In this document: piece after piece, positions 8,800-18,977 of the stretch | Layout: each line of letters begins with the position of its first letter | How positions within the stretch are numbered: the stretch's first letter is position 1 | Origin: Noviherbaspirillum aerium | GTDB taxonomy: Bacteria; Pseudomonadota; Gammaproteobacteria; Burkholderiales; Burkholderiaceae_D | Direction of reading: 5' to 3' | DNA: 64,000 bases | Assembly: GCF_008929045.1 (NCBI RefSeq) | Contig: NZ_VFAH01000001.1 | Location: 248,001 to 312,000 of the forward strand | Program-made: the position numbers and the translations under genes | Notes under the pieces: model-generated | Databases searched by the model: none | Told to the model about the DNA's origin: nothing | The model's input: only the letters and a program-made list of their open reading frames with translations

Positions 8800-9657
8800 A
8801 TGAATTACACCACCCTCACCCTAACCATCACCAACAAGATCGCCCACCTCACCCTCAACCGCCCCGCCACCCTCAACACCATGCACCCCGTGCTGTGGCG
8901 CGAACTCACCCACGCCCTCGCCACACTGCAAAGAGAAGCCCCCGCCCGCGCCCTGATCATCTCGTCAACAGGCAAGCACTTCACCGCCGGCATGGCGCTC
9001 GACGTCTTCGGCGCCGACAGCGGCATCTCGCTCAACGACACCAGCGCCGCCGGCCGCGCCAACATCGTGCCGCAGCTGGCCGACATGCAGCAAGCCTTCA
9101 ACCAGATCGAGCAATTGCGCATGCCGGTGATTGCCGCCATCCAGGGCGGCTGCATCGGCGGCGGCGTCGACATGGTGTCGGCGTGCGACATCCGCCTCGC
9201 CACCAGCGACGCCTTCTTCTGCATCCAGGAAATCAACATCGGCATGACCGCCGACCTCGGCACGCTGCAGCGCCTGCCGAAGCTGATCCCTGAAGGCATC
9301 GTGCATGAACTCGCCTACACCGGCCGCCGCCTGCCGGCGCAGCGGGCGCTCGCCGTCGGCCTGGTCAATGAACTGTTCGAGTCGCAGGACAGCATGATCG
9401 AGGCAGCCATGCAGATGGCCAGGGAGATCGCGGAAAAACCGCCGGTCGCCATCTGGGGCAGCAAGCAGGCGATCCATTACGCGCGCGACCATTCCACCCA
9501 CGATGCCCTGCAGCAGATGGGCTGGCTGCAGTCGGGCATCTGGCAGACCGGCAACCTGGTGGAAGCCTTCACCGCGAAGCAGCAGGGCCGCGCTGCGCAG
9601 TTCGACGATCTTGCGCCGCTGCATTCCTTCGCGGAAGGCAAGTATGAATTGAAGTAG
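8800..9657 (+). CDS. Enoyl-CoA hydratase/isomerase family protein, dienoyl-CoA isomerase-like
   Basis: A 285-aa crotonase-fold enzyme. The oxyanion-hole segments are KHFTAGMALDVF and AIQGGCIGGGVDMVSACDIR. The later EINIGMTADLGTLQRLPK matches the delta3,5-delta2,4-dienoyl-CoA isomerase pattern, in which the Asp of TAD and the Glu of QEIN are the proton-shuttling acids. The frame is open from 8503, but that part is repeat copy B; ATG 8800 has an AGGAG site. It sits 64 bp before a 2,4-dienoyl-CoA reductase gene, so the pair probably handles unsaturated acyl-CoA during beta-oxidation. Specificity is inferred. Confidence 0.8.
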   Translation: MNYTTLTLTITNKIAHLTLNRPATLNTMHPVLWRELTHALATLQREAPARALIISSTGKHFTAGMALDVFGADSGISLNDTSAAGRANIVPQLADMQQAFNQIEQLRMPVIAAIQGGCIGGGVDMVSACDIRLATSDAFFCIQEINIGMTADLGTLQRLPKLIPEGIVHELAYTGRRLPAQRALAVGLVNELFESQDSMIEAAMQMAREIAEKPPVAIWGSKQAIHYARDHSTHDALQQMGWLQSGIWQTGNLVEAFTAKQQGRAAQFDDLAPLHSFAEGKYELK

Positions 9658-9721
9658 GCCTCACCGCGCGAAGCCTGGCTTCGCATCCCTGAACCACGAC
9701 ACACATGCACAGGAGACCATC

Positions 9722-10624
9722 ATGTTTCAACCCAAGCTGATGCAGGGCAAACGCATTCTCGTCACCGGCGGCGGCACCGGCCTCGGCCGCGCCATGGCGG
9801 AAAAATATCTGTCGCTCGGCGCCGACATCTACATCTGCGGACGCCGCAAGCAGGTCTGCGACGACACCGCGAAGGAATTGATGGCGGCCCACGGCGGCTC
9901 GGTGAAAACCTTCGGCATCGATATCCGCGACGCGGCGGCGGTCGATGACATGATCGAGCAGATCTTCGCCGACGGGCCGCTGACCGGCCTGGTCAACAAT
10001 GCGGCAGGCAATTTCATCTCGCCGACTTCCGCACTGTCGCCGCGCGGCTTCGATGCGATTGCCAACATCGTCATGCACGGCACCTTCTATGTCACCCATG
10101 CGGTCGGCCGGCGCTGGGTGGAGATGGCGGCCAAGGGCCAGTGGAAGCCGGAAGACGGCTATCGCAGCGTGGTGTCGATCATCGTCACCTGGGTGCTGAA
10201 CGGCGGCCCCTTCGTGGTGCCTTCATCGATGAGCAAGGCGGCCATTCATGCAATGACGATGTCGCTGGCGACCGAATGGGCGCAGTACGGCATCCGCCTC
10301 AATGCGATCGGCCCGGGCGAGATTCCGACGGAAGGCATGAGCAAGCGCCTGAATCCGGGAGAGGAACCGGGCGCGCGTTCGGCGGCGGTCAATCCGATGG
10401 GACGCGCCGGCAAGATGGAGGAACTGCAGAATCTGGCGACCTTCCTGATGAGCGACGGCTGCGACTGGCTGACCGGCCAGGCGATCATGATGGATGGCGG
10501 CAACCACCTCGCCACCGGCGGCAATTTCTACGGCCTGCGCAGCTGGAGCGAGCAGCAGTGGAAGGAAGCGCGCGACCGCATCGAGGCGCAGAACAAGAAG
10601 GACCGCGAGCAGCGCAGCGCATAG
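9722..10624 (+). CDS. SDR family oxidoreductase, 2,4-dienoyl-CoA reductase-like
   Basis: A 300-aa short-chain dehydrogenase. The cofactor motif TGGGTGLGRAMAEKY starts at residue 15 and NNAAGNFISP follows near 93. The usual catalytic YxxxK is absent: the region reads VVPSSMSKAAIHAMT, with Ser at the Tyr position. That is exactly what is seen in eukaryotic-type NADPH-dependent 2,4-dienoyl-CoA reductase (DECR1), which also has NNAAGNF. The enzyme would reduce 2,4-dienoyl-CoA intermediates for continued beta-oxidation, in partnership with the isomerase just upstream. A PGEIPTEGM segment sits in the substrate loop. Confidence 0.85.
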   Translation: MFQPKLMQGKRILVTGGGTGLGRAMAEKYLSLGADIYICGRRKQVCDDTAKELMAAHGGSVKTFGIDIRDAAAVDDMIEQIFADGPLTGLVNNAAGNFISPTSALSPRGFDAIANIVMHGTFYVTHAVGRRWVEMAAKGQWKPEDGYRSVVSIIVTWVLNGGPFVVPSSMSKAAIHAMTMSLATEWAQYGIRLNAIGPGEIPTEGMSKRLNPGEEPGARSAAVNPMGRAGKMEELQNLATFLMSDGCDWLTGQAIMMDGGNHLATGGNFYGLRSWSEQQWKEARDRIEAQNKKDREQRSA

Positions 10625-10654
10625 CGTGGCAGCGCGGCCGGCACGCAGTGTGGG

Positions 10655-11563
10655 TCAGTCCTGGTTGACCAGGCGGCCATCCTCGATGCGTGCCGCCTGC
10701 GCGCGGATCAGCTGCGCCACCGCCCACTGCGCCAGTTCCGCCGCCGGCTTCTGCAGGTAGCGCGCATTCGCCTCGCGCACCAGCAGCATGTCGGCCATCA
10801 GGGTTTCGACATCGGCCATGGCGATGCCCTGCTTGTCCAGCAGCAGGAATTTGAGCAGGACCTTGATGGCGTTCTGCGCATTGCGCGCCGGATCGGCGAC
10901 AAAGTAGTCGAGGCGGGAAAAGGCGGTCGCGAGCGCCCGGCCGGCATCGGTGAATGGCGCGCCGTGGCCGGGAATGACCAGCCTCACGTCCAGCGAGGCG
11001 ATCAGTTCCAGCGTGGCCCGCACTTCGGCGAATCCCGACTCGCCTTCCAGTTCGGGGAACACCACGCCGAAGCCGTTTTCCCATAGCGCGTCGGCGGAGA
11101 TCAGGATGCCTTCGTCAGGCGAAAAGAAGATCAGCGAATGCGGATCGTGGCCGGGCGCGGCCAGCGCCTGCCAGGTCATGTCGCCCAGCGTCAGCGATTC
11201 GCCGGGACGGATGGTATCGGTGAAGCCGAAGCGTTCGCACTGCTGGCCGGTGGCCTTGTAAGTGAGCGACTCGTCACTCCATTGACGCACCTTGTCGGCC
11301 TCGGCGGCGGGTATCGCGGTGCGGCAGGAGAAGGCGCGCTGCAGCGCCGCGTTGCCGCCGCAGTGATCGGAATGCAGATGGGTGTTGACCAGCAGGTCGA
11401 GCCTGCGCCCTTGCAGCGCGTGGCGCACCAGTGCCACCGTCTGTTCGGCATGCGAGGCGTAACCGCTGTCGACGAGCGCGGTCTCGCCGCTGCCGGTGAA
11501 AAGAATATTGTTCGACGACAGCCAGCCGCGTTCGAACACCTGCATCGTTGCGGGCAGTTTCAT
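10655..11563 (-). CDS. MBL-fold metallo-hydrolase
   Basis: A 302-aa metallo-beta-lactamase-fold hydrolase with the zinc motif NTHLHSDHCGGN (HxHxDH), a second metal His in APGHDPHS, and a third in VIPGHGAPF. It resembles glyoxalase II-like hydrolases, though its substrate is unknown. Its ATG at 11563 overlaps the stop of the upstream membrane-protein gene in an ATGA arrangement, so the two are translationally coupled. It is convergent with the dienoyl-CoA reductase gene. Confidence 0.85.
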   Translation of the reverse strand: MKLPATMQVFERGWLSSNNILFTGSGETALVDSGYASHAEQTVALVRHALQGRRLDLLVNTHLHSDHCGGNAALQRAFSCRTAIPAAEADKVRQWSDESLTYKATGQQCERFGFTDTIRPGESLTLGDMTWQALAAPGHDPHSLIFFSPDEGILISADALWENGFGVVFPELEGESGFAEVRATLELIASLDVRLVIPGHGAPFTDAGRALATAFSRLDYFVADPARNAQNAIKVLLKFLLLDKQGIAMADVETLMADMLLVREANARYLQKPAAELAQWAVAQLIRAQAARIEDGRLVNQD

Positions 11564-12009
11564 TTTTTCATTTGATACGCGAGCGAAATCTTCGCGAACT
11601 CCACCAGCACCGCCTGCGAACCGCCGTTGAAGGTGGTGAAGCTGTTGCCGCTGCGGACCACCAGGCGCGGCGGGAAGATCGCGCTCAGATACGGGATGCC
11701 GATCATCTTGGCGCTGCGGATGTCGCGCCATTCGACATGGCGGTTGTACATCCAGCGCTGGGTGATGCCGGTGTCGTCAATCGTGACGGTCGAGCGCAGG
11801 AACCAGTAGTAGCTGATGGCCAGCATCATCGCCGCGCCCAGCAGCAGCGCCTTGATGCCGAAACCGTAGTCGAGCAGCGGATAGCGCAGGGTGATGCTGG
11901 TGGCATAGACGGCGAGCACGATGGTCACGCAGGTCGCGAGGATCTTGAACCAGAGGCTGTATGCAGGCCCGGTGATGGCTTGCTCGGGCTTGTAAAAATT
12001 GAATTGCAT
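11560..12009 (-). CDS. Small membrane protein with PH-like C-terminal domain
   Basis: A 149-aa protein with two hydrophobic segments (around residues 15-40 and 48-68) followed by a soluble part reading TVTIDDTGITQRWMYNRHV and WRDI, reminiscent of bacterial PH (YdbS/YcxB-type) domains. The start is uncertain: ATG 12009 is favoured, but a TTG at 12036, overlapping the stop of the upstream isomerase, would add nine residues. It is coupled to the MBL hydrolase downstream. The function is unknown. Confidence 0.65.
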   Translation of the reverse strand: MQFNFYKPEQAITGPAYSLWFKILATCVTIVLAVYATSITLRYPLLDYGFGIKALLLGAAMMLAISYYWFLRSTVTIDDTGITQRWMYNRHVEWRDIRSAKMIGIPYLSAIFPPRLVVRSGNSFTTFNGGSQAVLVEFAKISLAYQMKK

Positions 12010-12032
12010 GCTATGTGTGCTCGGTGATGTAT

Positions 12033-12668
12033 TCAAGTTCGCCGCTGCACGCCCACCGGACGGTCGGCGGCCTGCAGATACGATGGCGATTGGAAGAAGG
12101 GATCGCCGGCGAGACAGGCGAGCAGCATGTCGGTCGAATCGAATCCCCAGAACACGCGATTATCCACCACCGCGGTCGGCACGCCAAACACATTGGCTGC
12201 GATTGCCTGTTCGCCAATGCCGCGCAACTGCTGCTTGACCTCGGCGGCATCGAGCATGTCCGGCGTGGCATGCAATTCCTGCAACAACGCCTGGAAGCCG
12301 GCGGCATCGGCCGGGGTATTGCCTTCGCGCCAGACCCAGTGGAACAGCCGCCGCACCACTTCCGGCGTATTGCCGAGCGCAATCGACAGGCGCAGCAGCG
12401 GCAGCGGATTGAAGGGATGCTCGGGCGGCATCGTCATCGGGATGCCGTGCCTGTGCGCGAGCCAGAGGCAGTGTTCGTAGGTCCATTGACGCTTGGGCAC
12501 GATTTCGGCGGGGCCCTTGCCGTCCCAGTGGTTGAGCAGGGCGGCGAGCAGCACCGGTTTGTATTCGATGCGGGTGCCGGATGGCAGGCGGGAGAGGTGT
12601 TCGTGCTGGAGGTAGGCGAAGGGGGAGATGAAGTCGAAGTACCAGGCGATGGGTTTTGCGGTGTTCAT
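12033..12668 (-). CDS. 2-hydroxychromene-2-carboxylate isomerase family (DsbA-like fold)
   Basis: A 211-aa thioredoxin-fold enzyme of the HCCA isomerase/kappa-class GST group. The opening PIAWYFDFISPFAYL carries the Ser (ISP) that replaces the redox Cys and activates glutathione in this family. ANVFGVPTAVVDNRVFWGFD is the cis-Pro loop and following strand. An AAGGAG site precedes the ATG. HCCA isomerases work in naphthalene breakdown, but no such pathway is nearby, so a general glutathione-dependent isomerase role is more likely. A 9-bp tandem repeat array starts only 28 bp upstream of its start codon. Confidence 0.82.
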   Translation of the reverse strand: MNTAKPIAWYFDFISPFAYLQHEHLSRLPSGTRIEYKPVLLAALLNHWDGKGPAEIVPKRQWTYEHCLWLAHRHGIPMTMPPEHPFNPLPLLRLSIALGNTPEVVRRLFHWVWREGNTPADAAGFQALLQELHATPDMLDAAEVKQQLRGIGEQAIAANVFGVPTAVVDNRVFWGFDSTDMLLACLAGDPFFQSPSYLQAADRPVGVQRRT

Positions 12669-12696
12669 GGGAGGCTCCTTTTTGGGCTTGTCTGTG

Positions 12697-12777
12697 TTGC
12701 TTGCCTTGCTTGCCTTGCTTGCCTTGCTTGCCTTGCTTGCCTTGCTTGCCTTGCTTGCCTTGCTTGCCTTGCTTGCG
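12697..12777. repeat. 9-bp tandem repeat, nine units (TTGCTTGCC)
   Basis: Eight perfect copies of TTGCTTGCC and one final copy ending in G run without interruption. The array lies between the isomerase start codon and intergenic repeat copy C, where the isomerase promoter would be expected. Forward frames give Leu-Ala-Cys repeats, but nothing supports translation. Confidence 0.95.
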
Positions 12778-12783
12778 ATTTCT

Positions 12784-13056
12784 CTTCGGTGATTCGATGC
12801 GTTGGCCTCTTCGTGGAAGCTTGCCGGGTGCGGCCCGGCAGCCGCTCACTTTCTTTGCTTCGCCAAAGAAAGTAAGCAAAGAAAGGCGACCGCGGGCATG
12901 CAGCCCCTTCGGGGTCCCCGAAAAAGAGTGGGCCGAAGCGGGAAGTGAAACAAACTCGCCCTGCGGGCTCAGACAAGTTTCACTTCTGATCCGCTTCGGC
13001 CCACCCTTTTTCGGCTGCCTGCAAGCGGGGTACTGCCACAGCCTCTATGCGCTAGC
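12784..13056. repeat. Intergenic palindromic repeat, copy C (inverted)
   Basis: This is a full-length copy in the opposite direction to B and D. It begins CTCTTCGGTGATTCGATGCG, contains ACTTTCTTTGCTTCGCCAAA and its complement, the CCCCTTCGGGG hairpin, and the GAAGTGAAAC...GTTTCACTTC stem. Together with copy D, 168 bp away, it forms a large inverted pair. The gap 12669-13494 contains only these repeats, the tandem array and a CCCCTCTCCCGC/GCGGGAGAGGGG hairpin at 13085-13112. Confidence 0.82.
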
Positions 13057-13224
13057 TTGGTCTGGATGAATCGCCGGCGTTCGACTCCCCTCTCCCGCAA
13101 GCGGGAGAGGGGCTGGGGGTGAGGGCGGCCGCAAGTGAGACTGCGGCCACCAACAACAAAAGCCCAACTCAAAATCGCCACCTTCCAACGACCACATGTT
13201 AACGACCACAGCCAGCACATCAAG

Positions 13225-13489
13225 GCTGTGGCCGTTCCCCGCTTGCAGGCAGCCGGAAAAGCATTGGTTGAAGCGGATCAGAAGTGAAACTTGTCTGAGC
13301 CCGCAGGGCGAGTTTGTTTCACTTCCCGCTTCGACCGATGCTTTTCCGGGAACCCCGAAGGGGCTGCATGCCTGCGGCCGCCTTTCTTTGCTTACTTTCT
13401 TTGGCGGAGCAAAGAAAGTGAGCGGCTGCCGGGCCGCACCCGGCAAGTTTCCACGAAGAGTCCAACGCATCGAATCACCGAAGAGAAGC
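13225..13489. repeat. Intergenic palindromic repeat, copy D
   Basis: This is a full-length copy in the same orientation as copy B, ending AATCACCGAAGAGAAG immediately before the stop codon of the DUF1289 gene. It has the same three stems. Differences from copy C are mostly in loops and outer flanks. Confidence 0.82.
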
Positions 13490-13494
13490 ACGCC

Positions 13495-13695
13495 CTAAAA
13501 CAACCCCTCTTCCCGACGCCGAATCTCCACCCAAACCGCCCTCTTATACTCCTCGCTCCCCGCCCCCCACTGCACAATCTCCTCAATCGTCCGCAAGCAC
13601 CCCTCGCACAACCCCGTCTGCGCATTCATCTTGCAGATATTGATGCAAGGCGAAGGCACCCTGCCCTGATCAGTCGCCGGATCATATTGAATCAT
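13495..13695 (-). CDS. DUF1289 domain protein
   Basis: A 66-aa protein of the DUF1289 family (Fe-S-like Cys pattern). Four cysteines are spaced in SPCINICKMNAQTGLCEGC, followed by LRTIEEIVQWGAGSEEYKR, the family consensus. It closes a long minus-strand gene run, 9 bp after the deacylase gene. A metal-binding role is likely from the Cys pattern; no function is established. Confidence 0.85.
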   Translation of the reverse strand: MIQYDPATDQGRVPSPCINICKMNAQTGLCEGCLRTIEEIVQWGAGSEEYKRAVWVEIRRREEGLF

Positions 13696-13704
13696 CGCGC
13701 CGCC

Positions 13705-14220
13705 TCAGGCCGAGGCCGCTTCGCGCAGCGCCACATCCGCCACCGGCGCGCCGGTCATCGCCTGCAACTGCTGCGGCGTCAGGTTGAACACCGCATGCGG
13801 ATGCCCGGCCGCGGCCCAGACGCTGGGCAGCTTCATCAAGTCTTCATCGATCAGCATCACCGTCTTTTCCACATGCCCGATCGGGCAGACGCCGCCGATC
13901 GCATAGCCGATCCGGGTCTTGACGAACTTGGCGTCGGCGCGGCCCAGGGGACCGACCTGCGCCGCCACCTTGCTTTCATCGACACGGTTGACACCGCTGG
14001 CCACCACCATCACCGCCGCATCATCGGCCAGGCGGCGGAAGACGATGGACTTGGCGATCTCGGCGACGCTGCAACCAAGACCGGCGGCGGCTTCGGCCGA
14101 GGTCTTGCCGGTGTCGGGCAACATCACCACCGGCTTGTCATGGCCAAGCTCGGCGAGGAGGTCGGCAACGCGCTGCGCGCTGCCGGGCAATCTGGATTCG
14201 GTCGTACTCATCTCGATCAT
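13705..14220 (-). CDS. YbaK/ProX-type aminoacyl-tRNA deacylase domain protein
   Basis: A 171-aa single-domain member of the YbaK/ProX family, which hydrolyses mischarged tRNA in trans. Visible family features are the conserved Lys in CSVAEIAKSIVFR, the ASGVNRVDESKVAA strand and turn, and the GYAIGGVCPIGH motif (GxxxGGxxPxGh) that forms the active pocket. ATG 14220 is taken, but an in-frame ATG three codons later is equally possible. The amino acid specificity cannot be told. Confidence 0.85.
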   Translation of the reverse strand: MIEMSTTESRLPGSAQRVADLLAELGHDKPVVMLPDTGKTSAEAAAGLGCSVAEIAKSIVFRRLADDAAVMVVASGVNRVDESKVAAQVGPLGRADAKFVKTRIGYAIGGVCPIGHVEKTVMLIDEDLMKLPSVWAAAGHPHAVFNLTPQQLQAMTGAPVADVALREAASA

Positions 14221-14228
14221 TCAGTGAT

Positions 14229-14828
14229 TCAGGCATTCAGGAAAGGCGCAACACGCCGCCGCAGCTCCGGCACGACTTCCCGCTCGAACCAGGGATTGGC
14301 CTTGAACCAGGCGATGTTGCGCGGACTCGGATGCGGCAGCGGCAGGTATTTCGGCAGGTAGTCGCGCCAGGCGGCGACCGTCTCGGTCAGCGTGCGCCTG
14401 CCATTGTCGCGCAAATAATATTCCTGCGCATGGCGGCCGATCAGCAGCGTCAGCTCTACCTTCGGCATCAGCTCCAGCAGCGGCGCATGCCAGGCCGGCG
14501 CGCATTCCGGGCGCGGCGGCAGGTCGCCGCTCTTGCCCTTGCCGGGATAGCAAAAGCCGGTCGGCACGATGGCGACGACGCGCTCGTCGTAGAAGACCTC
14601 GCGCGGCATCTGCAACCAGAAGCGCAGGCGGTCGCCGGAAGGGTCGTTCCAGGGAATGCCGGTGTCGTGCACCCGGCGTCCCGGCGCCTGGCCGACGATC
14701 AGGAGCCGCGCGGCGGGACTCGCCTGCACCACCGGACGCGGACCATGCGGCAGATGCGCGCTGCATTGTTCGCAGGCGCGGATGGCCGCCAGCAATTCCG
14801 GCAGCGGTCGCAGCGGCGCTTCCTTCAA
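14229..14828 (-). CDS. Uracil-DNA glycosylase superfamily protein
   Basis: A 199-aa protein of the UDG fold. Motif 1 is VGQAPGRRVHDTGIPWNDPSG and motif 2 is PLPHPSPRN. A short Cys-rich N-terminus (RACEQCSAHLPHG) resembles the iron-sulphur ligand region of family 4 enzymes, but only two Cys are present there. The start is unusual: there is no ATG before residue 80, so TTG 14828, directly after the HMG-CoA lyase stop, is the likely initiator by translational coupling. It probably removes uracil or another damaged base, although some relatives have no shown activity. Confidence 0.78.
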   Translation of the reverse strand: MKEAPLRPLPELLAAIRACEQCSAHLPHGPRPVVQASPAARLLIVGQAPGRRVHDTGIPWNDPSGDRLRFWLQMPREVFYDERVVAIVPTGFCYPGKGKSGDLPPRPECAPAWHAPLLELMPKVELTLLIGRHAQEYYLRDNGRRTLTETVAAWRDYLPKYLPLPHPSPRNIAWFKANPWFEREVVPELRRRVAPFLNA

Positions 14829-14834
14829 GACAAT

Positions 14835-15743
14835 TTATCCCGCGCGCTTGGCCGCGATGGCATTGCCGGTACGGCTGGCTGCCTTGCGGCCGAGGTGCTG
14901 CGAAATGAACTGGCCGGCGTCAACCACCTTGTCGAGATCGATGCCGGTGTCGACGCCGAGGCCGTTCATCAGGAACAGCACATCCTCGGTCGAGACATTG
15001 CCGGTCGCGCCCTTGGCATACGGACAGCCGCCCAGGCCCGCCACCGAGGAATGGAAGATCGAGATGCCGACTTCCATGCTGGCGTAGATGTTCGCGGTCG
15101 CCTGGCCATAGGTGTCGTGGAAATGACCGGACAGGCGCTCGATCGGGAATTCCTTCGCCACCCGCTCCATCACCGCCTGCACCTGCTTCGGCGTGCCGAC
15201 GCCGATGGTATCGGCAATGTCGATCTCGTCGCAGCCGAGTTCCTTCAGGCGGCGCACCACGTCGGCCACGCTGTCGGCCGGCACCTCGCCCTGGTAGGGG
15301 CAGCCGAACGAGCAGCTGATGCTGCCGCGCAGGCGGATGTTGTGCTGCTTGGCCGCCTGCGCCACATCGCGGAAGCGCTCGATCGATTCGGCGATCGAGC
15401 AGTTGATGTTGCGCTGGGAAAAGGCTTCGGAAGCGGCGCCGAAGATCACCACTTCATCGGCGCCGGCGGCCAGCGCCGCTTCGAAGCCCTTCATGTTGGG
15501 CGTCAGCGCGGAATAGACGACGCCGGGCTTGCGGCGGATCTTGTCCATGACTTCGGCGGAAGTGGCCATCTGCGGCACCCACTTCGGCGAGACGAAGGAG
15601 GCCGCCTCGATGTTAATGAAGCCGGCGTCGGTCAGGCGGTCGACCAGCTCGATCTTGACCTCGGCGGGAATGGTTTCCTTTTCGTTCTGCAAGCCGTCGC
15701 GCGGACCGACTTCGACGATTTTGACTTTGCTGGGGAGGCTCAT
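14835..15743 (-). CDS. liuE: Hydroxymethylglutaryl-CoA lyase
   Basis: A 302-aa TIM-barrel lyase that cleaves HMG-CoA to acetyl-CoA and acetoacetate, the last step of leucine degradation. VEVGPRDGLQNE holds the catalytic Arg-Asp pair. GHFHDTYGQA supplies the metal-binding His residues. GGCPYAKGATGNVSTED is the signature with the active-site Cys. ATG 15743 is used; the frame extends upstream to 15785 without support. It follows the biotin-bearing carboxylase subunit (liuD) in the Liu gene order. Confidence 0.95.
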   Translation of the reverse strand: MSLPSKVKIVEVGPRDGLQNEKETIPAEVKIELVDRLTDAGFINIEAASFVSPKWVPQMATSAEVMDKIRRKPGVVYSALTPNMKGFEAALAAGADEVVIFGAASEAFSQRNINCSIAESIERFRDVAQAAKQHNIRLRGSISCSFGCPYQGEVPADSVADVVRRLKELGCDEIDIADTIGVGTPKQVQAVMERVAKEFPIERLSGHFHDTYGQATANIYASMEVGISIFHSSVAGLGGCPYAKGATGNVSTEDVLFLMNGLGVDTGIDLDKVVDAGQFISQHLGRKAASRTGNAIAAKRAG

Positions 15744-15817
15744 GACATGCCTTTCATCAGTTTTCGCTGGACGGCTCCCCTTCAAGGGAAGGGAGCCGAT
15801 GAGTACTCCGTGGCTGG

Positions 15818-17833
<2,016 letters not shown>

Positions 17834-17945
17834 GCTATCTCCTTATGGGGTGCGGTGGTTGTCTCTTGTTGTGATCTGTGATGCATGTCCTGCGCGGCGG
17901 TCTTTCTTGCGGAAAGACCGCCGATAATGCGTTTCCTGCGTTTCG

Positions 17946-18977
17946 TTACCCGTTCGCGACCATCTTGGCATCGACCTGCGTGTGCTTGATGCGCATGCCC
18001 AGCTTCTGCAGCAGCGCCATGTCGGCATCCGCATCCGGGTTGCCGGTGGTCAGCAGCTTGTCGCCGTAGAAGATGGAATTGGCGCCGGCCGCAAAGCACA
18101 TCGCCTGCACCGCTTCGCCCAGTTCGCGCCGGCCGGCCGACAAGCGCACCCGCGCCTTCGGCATGGTGATGCGGGCCACCGCGATGGTGCGCACGAATTC
18201 CAGCGGGTCGAGCGCATCCTGGCCATACAGCGGCGTGCCGGGCACCTGCACCAGGTGGTTGATCGGCACCGACTCCGGATACGGATCGAGGTTGGCCACC
18301 TGCGCCACCAGGCCGGCGCGCTGCTTGCGCGATTCGCCCATGCCGACGATGCCGCCGCAGCAGACCTTGATGCCGGCATTGCGCACCTTGTCCAAAGTAT
18401 TCAGGCGGTCTTCGTACTGGCGCGTGGAGATGATGTCGTTGTAGAACTCGGGCGCGGTGTCGAGGTTGTGGTTGTAGTAATCGAGGCCGGCGGCGGCGAG
18501 GCGCTCGGCCTGGCCGTCTTCCAGCATGCCCAGCGTGGCGCAAGCTTCGAGGCCGAGCGCCTTCACGCCGCGCACCATCGCTTCCACATGGTCGAGATCG
18601 CGGTCCTTCGGGCCGCGCCAGGCGGCGCCCATGCAGAAGCGGGTGGCGCCGTGCGCCTTGGCGGCGCGCGCGGCTTCGAGCACGGTTTCCAGCTCCAGCA
18701 GTTTCTGCGCGGTGACGCCGGTATCGTAGCGCGCCGCCTGCGGGCAGTAGCCGCAGTCTTCCGGGCAGCCGCCGGTCTTGATCGACAGCAGGGTCGCGAG
18801 TTCGACTTCCTGCGGATCGAAGTTTTCACGGTGCACCTGCTGGGCGCGGAACATCAGTTCGTTGAACGGCAGGTCGAACAGTTCCAGCACCTTTTCCACC
18901 GGCCAGGCTTGCGCGGCAGCGGCGCGGGTGGCGGCGGGAGTGCGGAGTTCGTGAAAGGTAATGGCTTGCGATGACAT
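17946..18977 (-). CDS. bioB: Biotin synthase
   Basis: A 343-aa radical SAM enzyme that inserts sulphur into dethiobiotin. The radical SAM cluster motif is [16 protein letters not shown] (CxxxCxxC), and the YNHNLDT segment and the [10 protein letters not shown] region, with the Arg ligand of the [2Fe-2S] cluster, are present. The start codon overlaps the bioD stop as TGATG, so translation is coupled. A longer frame continues upstream to 20069, but only as an out-of-frame read through bioD and bioF. Confidence 0.96.
   Translation of the reverse strand: MSSQAITFHELRTPAATRAAAAQAWPVEKVLELFDLPFNELMFRAQQVHRENFDPQEVELATLLSIKTGGCPEDCGYCPQAARYDTGVTAQKLLELETVLEAARAAKAHGATRFCMGAAWRGPKDRDLDHVEAMVRGVKALGLEACATLGMLEDGQAERLAAAGLDYYNHNLDTAPEFYNDIISTRQYEDRLNTLDKVRNAGIKVCCGGIVGMGESRKQRAGLVAQVANLDPYPESVPINHLVQVPGTPLYGQDALDPLEFVRTIAVARITMPKARVRLSAGRRELGEAVQAMCFAAGANSIFYGDKLLTTGNPDADADMALLQKLGMRIKHTQVDAKMVANG

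Noticed and set aside
12697-12777. CRISPR array
   Set aside because: The 9-bp units are contiguous with no spacers, and no cas gene is present.
12665-12976. A repeated Leu-Ala-Cys or Gln-Ala-Arg peptide gene
   Set aside because: It is the translation of the 9-bp array and repeat copy C, with no start signal.
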